Shown here: piece by piece, positions 7,543 through 10,388 of the stretch
Position numbering within the stretch: position 1 is the first letter of the stretch
Layout: each line of letters opens with the position of its first letter
Assembly: GCA_027600665.1 (NCBI GenBank)
Contig: JADGJL010001082.1
Coordinates: forward strand, 1-10,388
DNA: 10,388 nucleotides
Direction of reading: 5' to 3'
Source of the DNA: Irineochytrium annulatum
Taxonomy: Eukaryota > Chytridiomycota > Chytridiomycetes > Chytridiales > Chytridiaceae
Notes under the pieces: generated by a model
What the model saw: only the letters and a program-made list of their open reading frames with translations
Database searches by the model: none
What the model was told of the DNA's origin: nothing
Made by a program: the position numbers and the translations under genes

Positions 7543-8942
7543 TCACCACACCACTTCCCTCCCATGGACGAGGTATGTGGACGCATGTCTCTCCTCCCCG
7601 CACAGCTCCGTCGCGTTCACGCCCGTCCTATACCAGTTCTGTATCGTGCTCGTGAACTGCCACAGGTGCGCCGTCTCCGCGTACCGCGCCCACCCAACAA
7701 TGGCCCTGTCCTTCCTCACGAGATGCAGCGCGACGTCGAACCCACCCGCGTAGCCCATCGGATCACGCTCGAACCGCTCCCGAACGTCGGCGACGTACGA
7801 GAGGAAGTCCGGGTCGTCGAGACGGTAGAGGGCGTTGCCGTTGATGTGTTCCGCGAAGGACCAGGACGAGACGGCCGGGTTGCGGTCCCGGAGGATGGAG
7901 CCGCGGACCCAAAAGTCGCCGGGGACGGAGGCTTCCTCGTAGAGCCGGTCGAGCCAGTACGCCCGGCAGGGGATCACGTCGGGCTCCATGTAGAACATGG
8001 CTTGATGGAGGGTGAGCGACCGGCGCTCGACGGCCATCCGCTCCTTCTCCTGGGCCGATGACAACCATGCCCGCCACGACCGCAAAGTGAGAAAGTTGGC
8101 GATCGCTGCGAGCCATGACCGAGGCTCCGCCTCCACCGATATGTCTCTCCATGTCGCCGCGTCGCTCTCCGGTTTAATGTTGTGGTTACCGCTGTCCTCC
8201 TTCTTTCCACCACGATTTGTCAGCGTCCTCCCCATCGTCTCCAGCATCGGCCTTGTACCGGCCACATCCATCAGCTTGAAGAACATCCTCGACGCCCCCG
8301 CGGGGTACGCGTCCTCCTCGTCCGTCAGCAGCGCGTTGATAAACCTTACGCTCGCGAAGCACGCCTTCAGCTCCGGCCGGGTTTCCCACGCCCTACGTAT
8401 CCGGTTTAGAACGTGAGGGGCCGTCGCGATGTTTTTATGGCTGTAAATGACGAGGTCGATGAGCGGGCCGTGACGGCGGGCCGGGTCGCAGATGGGGAGG
8501 CGGAGCCACAGGCTCTCGAGGTTACGGAGAACGAGATCCGACTGACTATGGACGAAAGGAATAACGACAGCGAGGCGGAGCGCGGGCCGGTGGCGCTCGA
8601 GGGAGCCGTCGTGGAGCACTACATTGTAGCGGGTCAGTCCGCCACGTGAGAGCTCCAATGCAAAGAGATGCAGTACTCAAAAAAAAGAATGCTACCTATC
8701 GTCCCACACATCCGCCAAGTATCAATCCGTTCCCAAAGAATCATGACTTGAAAAGCGCAGATGCAGATCGAGATGGCTTGCAGGGCTCCGATGCCGCGCC
8801 ACAACCGCCCCAGCTTCCGCCGCCACGGCGCCGGCTTATTACCGCATGTGTCGTCTCCGACAGGTTCACGGCCCAGCGACCACGACGTCGGCGGCCACAG
8901 AAGCGATGACAGCAATCTCCGGCATCTGCGAGTAGAGATCAT
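7543..8942 (-). CDS. Type II membrane glycosyltransferase-like protein, two exons
   Basis: A 440-residue protein from exons 8942-8696 and 8618-7543. The intron is 77 nt (donor GTAGCA, T-rich tract, CTGAC branch site 18 nt before the TAG acceptor) and the join keeps frame. A stop codon lies directly before ATG 8942. Exon 1 gives a basic cytoplasmic tail and one membrane segment at about residues 50-70 (GIGALQAISICICAFQVMIL), the layout of Golgi type II glycosyltransferases. The luminal part begins with a GT-A-like strand (LRLAVVIPFVHS) and continues with IDLVIYSHKN. MFYMEPDVIPCRAYWLDRLY at about 286-305 is the likely nucleotide-sugar/metal site, with EPD in the place of DxD. FWVRGSILRD and HINGNALYRLDDPDFLSYV then resemble acceptor-side motifs of this superfamily. 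Donor, acceptor and CAZy family are not identifiable by eye. It lies between the two peptide-gene pairs, but its base use is like the rest of the window. Confidence 0.8.
8619..8695 (-). other. Intron of the glycosyltransferase gene
   Basis: A 77-nt GT...AG intron with CTGAC branch site. Removing it joins ACG ATA G to TG CTC CAC in frame. Without it the catalytic frame would start at a Met (8658) inside the intron and lack the membrane anchor. This is why the longer two-exon model is preferred. Confidence 0.75.
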
Positions 8943-9326
8943 TCAGCCGTTGGAGAGGTTGTCAAGATCATTCGCCGGAGTTTAAATTACTATCTTACAA
9001 GCCCCGCATCCCTTCTTCAAGTCCTTCGGAAGCGCCGATGTTGCAAACATTGGAGTCGCAGTATTGCTGCTCGTTTCATATACATTTGACCAGGCGTTAT
9101 TGCCCCGAGGAGTAGTAATCTCAAGTCACGCCACATAGCTTCTTCACGCGAGTACGCAGATTTATTGGGAACTTTTGTACAAACAGAATTAAACTTAAAT
9201 TAATTGATAGTTCAGGTGTACGATGTCATCGCATGTCTTGTTGTTTGTTGTTGTATGTCGAAAAGGCAGCGTTTCTCGCGCCTTGTAATAAGGGTGTGAG
9301 GATGCGCGAGGTTGTCCCAGGGAGTC
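8943..9326. other. Intergenic region: glycosyltransferase promoter and copy B 3' UTR
   Basis: About 385 bases with no supportable gene. Both flanking genes are on the minus strand. The AT-rich stretch near 9180-9210 (AGAATTAAACTTAAATTAAT) is a likely polyadenylation zone for copy B. No copy of the AGGAGT...TTTATC block was found upstream of the glycosyltransferase, so no sequence evidence ties its regulation to the peptide genes. Confidence 0.45.
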
Positions 9327-9527
9327 TTAGCAGGACGGGCAGCCCCCAAGCGCCGCGGCGGCGGGCTGGATGCCAGCGACGGGGTTAGCAGGCGCATCGG
9401 CTTCTATCGGGGCGGCGGAAGGTGGTGCCGCAGGAGTAACGGTGGCGTGCTTGTTGGTCGGGATGGGGTTTGCCGACACGGAGGAGAGGAGGATGCAGGT
9501 GACGAGGAGGATGGCGGAGAACTTCAT
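9327..9527 (-). CDS. Peptide gene copy B: small secreted peptide, intact, ending AALGGCPSC
   Basis: The only uninterrupted member of the family, 66 residues. Residues 1-19 are a clear signal peptide (MKFSAILLVTCILLSSVSA, cleavage before NPIP). The mature peptide of about 47 residues has an N-terminal NPIPTNKH, an Ala/Pro/Thr-rich linker suited to an extended or O-glycosylated chain, and the conserved end AALGGCPSC. Its only two cysteines form a C-terminal CxxC, so an intramolecular disulfide, metal binding or disulfide-linked dimer is possible. There is no dibasic Kex2 site. I recognise no described family; pheromone-like, effector-like or modified-peptide roles are all guesses. The start is fixed by the signal peptide. 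The upstream double-GATA block lies 150 nt before it, and a leader like that of A and D at 52 nt. It is divergent from copy C. Confidence 0.8.
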   Translation of the reverse strand: MKFSAILLVTCILLSSVSANPIPTNKHATVTPAAPPSAAPIEADAPANPVAGIQPAAAALGGCPSC

Positions 9528-9569
9528 TTTGAGAGTGCGAAGGGGGTAAGAGGAGCTTAATGTTGCGAA

Positions 9570-9599
9570 AGTGGCGCTTGATGATGATCGTAATTTAAG
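9570..9599 (-). promoter_or_regulatory. TATA-like box and leader of copy B
   Basis: On the minus strand CTTAAATT (9599-9592) precedes AAGCGCCACT (9579-9570), which differs by one base from the leader of copies A and D. The leader lies 52 nt before the ATG. Confidence 0.5.
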
Positions 9600-9676
9600 A
9601 CCGTCGTCTGCCTTTTAACAAGAACATGAGGGCCCATGAGGCTGCTGTCACGAATTTCGTTATGGAACGCCGTTGA

Positions 9677-9707
9677 AGATAAAGGATAAAACGCATCACT
9701 CCTTACC
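9677..9707 (-). promoter_or_regulatory. Upstream double-GATA block of copy B; left arm of an inverted repeat
   Basis: On the minus strand GGTAAGGAGTGATGCGTTTT then ATCCTTTATCT. It holds two GATA sites (plus-strand AGATAAAGGATAAAAC), as does the block of copy A. It forms an imperfect inverted repeat with 9792-9820, so the divergent promoters of B and C mirror each other. CCCATGAATAA, just upstream on the minus strand, matches the sequence before copy A. Confidence 0.6.
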
Positions 9708-9791
9708 AATTTCCCACATGGCATTATTCATGGGTCATATCAGCAGCAGGAGGGTACTCTCCCCTAAAAAACAAAAACGTTTGGAAGTGCC

Positions 9792-9820
9792 GGTAAGGAG
9801 TTAGAATAGTTTTATCCTTT
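9792..9820 (+). promoter_or_regulatory. Upstream GATA block of copy C; right arm of an inverted repeat
   Basis: GGTAAGGAGTTAGAATAGTT followed by TTATCCTTT. Except for the seven-base spacer it matches the inverted block of copy B. It lies 140 nt before the copy C start and has one GATA site. Confidence 0.55.
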
Positions 9821-9885
9821 GAGCCCTGCACTTACAGTCGAATTCGTGAGCGCCCCCGGTATTGCTTTATTAGACTCAGGCCATC

Positions 9886-9917
9886 ATTTAAAAATGACAG
9901 AGTTCACCAGCACGACT
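9886..9917 (+). promoter_or_regulatory. TATA-like box and leader of copy C
   Basis: ATTTAAAA at 9886-9893 is followed by CAGCACGACT at 9908-9917, two bases different from the leader of A and D, at 52 nt before the ATG (the same distance as in B). Confidence 0.45.
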
Positions 9918-9959
9918 CTCACCACGTTCCGCCCTCAAATACACTCCAAGCCCAACAAG

Positions 9960-10138
9960 ATGCAGTTCTCCGCCATCCTTCTCGTCGTCTGCACCCTTTT
10001 CTCGGCTGTCTCGGCGAGCCCTGTCGCCAACAAGAATACGCATTAGTCACGCCTTCCGCCGCCACCACCGCGCCTGCGACTCCGAGTGCGCCCATTCAGG
10101 CAGTTGCCGCAGCCCTTGGGGGCTGCCCCTCGTGCTAA
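9960..10138 (+). pseudogene. Peptide gene copy C: frameshifted small secreted peptide gene, ending AALGGCPSC
   Basis: From ATG 9960 a signal peptide (MQFSAILLVVCTLFSAVSA, cleavage before SPVANK) is followed by a stop at 10044-10046 after 28 residues. The rest of the family sequence continues in another frame from 10046 (VTPSAATTAPATPSAPIQAV, then AAALGGCPSC and TAA at 10136-10138). Against copy A, C lacks about 16 bases between AACAAG and the shared GTCACGCC; against B the difference is 2 bases more. So the break is a net one-frame indel, and its exact size depends on the reference copy. A 25-nt GT...AG segment ending at 10046 is too short for an intron. The start context CCAACAAG is shared with copy A and the MQF start with D. 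It may be a recent pseudogene, or a sequencing indel may have broken a live gene. Confidence 0.7.
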
Positions 10139-10388
10139 GACTCAATCAAGACTCCTTAGACGCCCGGCTTGACGCCACAACGCAATGTTGAACACACACA
10201 AGCATATCCTTTCGTAAAGTCGCTTAAACTTAGGGTGGTCCCTTTCTTTAAACTTGATTTTCATCCCGTTGTTCTCCACAAATACAAACTTTGAGCCCAC
10301 CCATTTTTATTGACACCATCCCGTCAATGCAAGAAAGTAAATAAACAATCTTTCGCCTGTACTACAACCATCCGAGAATGCCTATGGC
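10139..10388. other. Sequence downstream of copy C
   Basis: About 250 bases to the window edge with no open frame of note. It begins with the copy C 3' UTR; TAAGACTC right at the stop is shared with copy B. AAATAAAC near 10340 could be a polyadenylation signal. No further peptide copy was found here. Confidence 0.4.

Noticed and set aside
7399..8061. Plus-strand frame of 220 codons opposite the glycosyltransferase
   Set aside because: Antisense shadow; the minus strand has a coherent glycosyltransferase frame with membrane anchor and consensus intron.
8642..8648. CACGTG palindrome as an E-box regulatory site
   Set aside because: It lies inside the glycosyltransferase intron, is a single six-base match, and is expected by chance in GC-rich DNA.
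10022..10046. GT...AG segment in copy C as an intron that repairs the frame
   Set aside because: At 25 nt it is far below the 60-77 nt of the real introns here and has no branch site.

Overview
The window looks like nuclear DNA of a GC-rich, gene-dense fungus. The evidence is short spliceosomal introns (60-77 nt, GT...AG, several with a CTGAC branch site), fungal-style signal peptides, AT-rich intergenic 3' ends, and conserved eukaryotic genes (an ATX1-type copper chaperone, a C9orf85/DUF2039 zinc protein, an F-box/LRR protein). The glycosyltransferase and the compact introns suggest an early-diverging lineage such as chytrids, but that placement is inference and weak. No bacterial, viral, transposon, CRISPR, tRNA or rRNA feature was found.

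Left part, 1-6160: (1) a four-exon coiled-coil protein of unknown function on the minus strand, running off the left edge; (2) a single-exon secreted protein with ten cysteines, minus; (3) a three-exon C9orf85/DUF2039 homologue, minus; (4) divergent from it, a two-exon ATX1-like copper chaperone whose first coding exon is only 9 nt; (5) a single-exon F-box/leucine-rich-repeat protein, plus. Splice-like signals between 4 and 5 would join their reading frames, but the simpler reading is two genes.

Right part, 6160-10388: the most unusual region. Four related genes or gene remnants for a very short secreted peptide (signal peptide, Ala/Pro-rich linker, C-terminal ALGGCP[S/Y]C) occur as two divergent pairs. 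One pair lies on each side of a two-exon type II membrane glycosyltransferase gene. I label them D (6344-6515, minus), A (6939-7142, plus), B (9327-9527, minus) and C (9960-10138, plus). The inner copies A and B resemble each other (Lys-Phe after the start; same promoter spacing). The outer copies C and D also resemble each other (Met-Gln-Phe start). The locus therefore reads as an inverted duplication of a divergent pair around the glycosyltransferase. All four have a similar upstream block (AGGAGT ... TTTATC, i.e. inverted GATA sites) 140-160 nt before the start, then an AT-rich TATA-like box and a CAGCGCCACT-like leader. Only B is an intact reading frame: A lacks an ATG and has an internal stop, C is frameshifted, and D has a deletion and at least two frame changes.

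The left-hand genes look like unrelated housekeeping and lineage-specific genes. In the right half, the peptide pairs share regulation and history. A functional link to the enclosed glycosyltransferase is possible but rests only on position.
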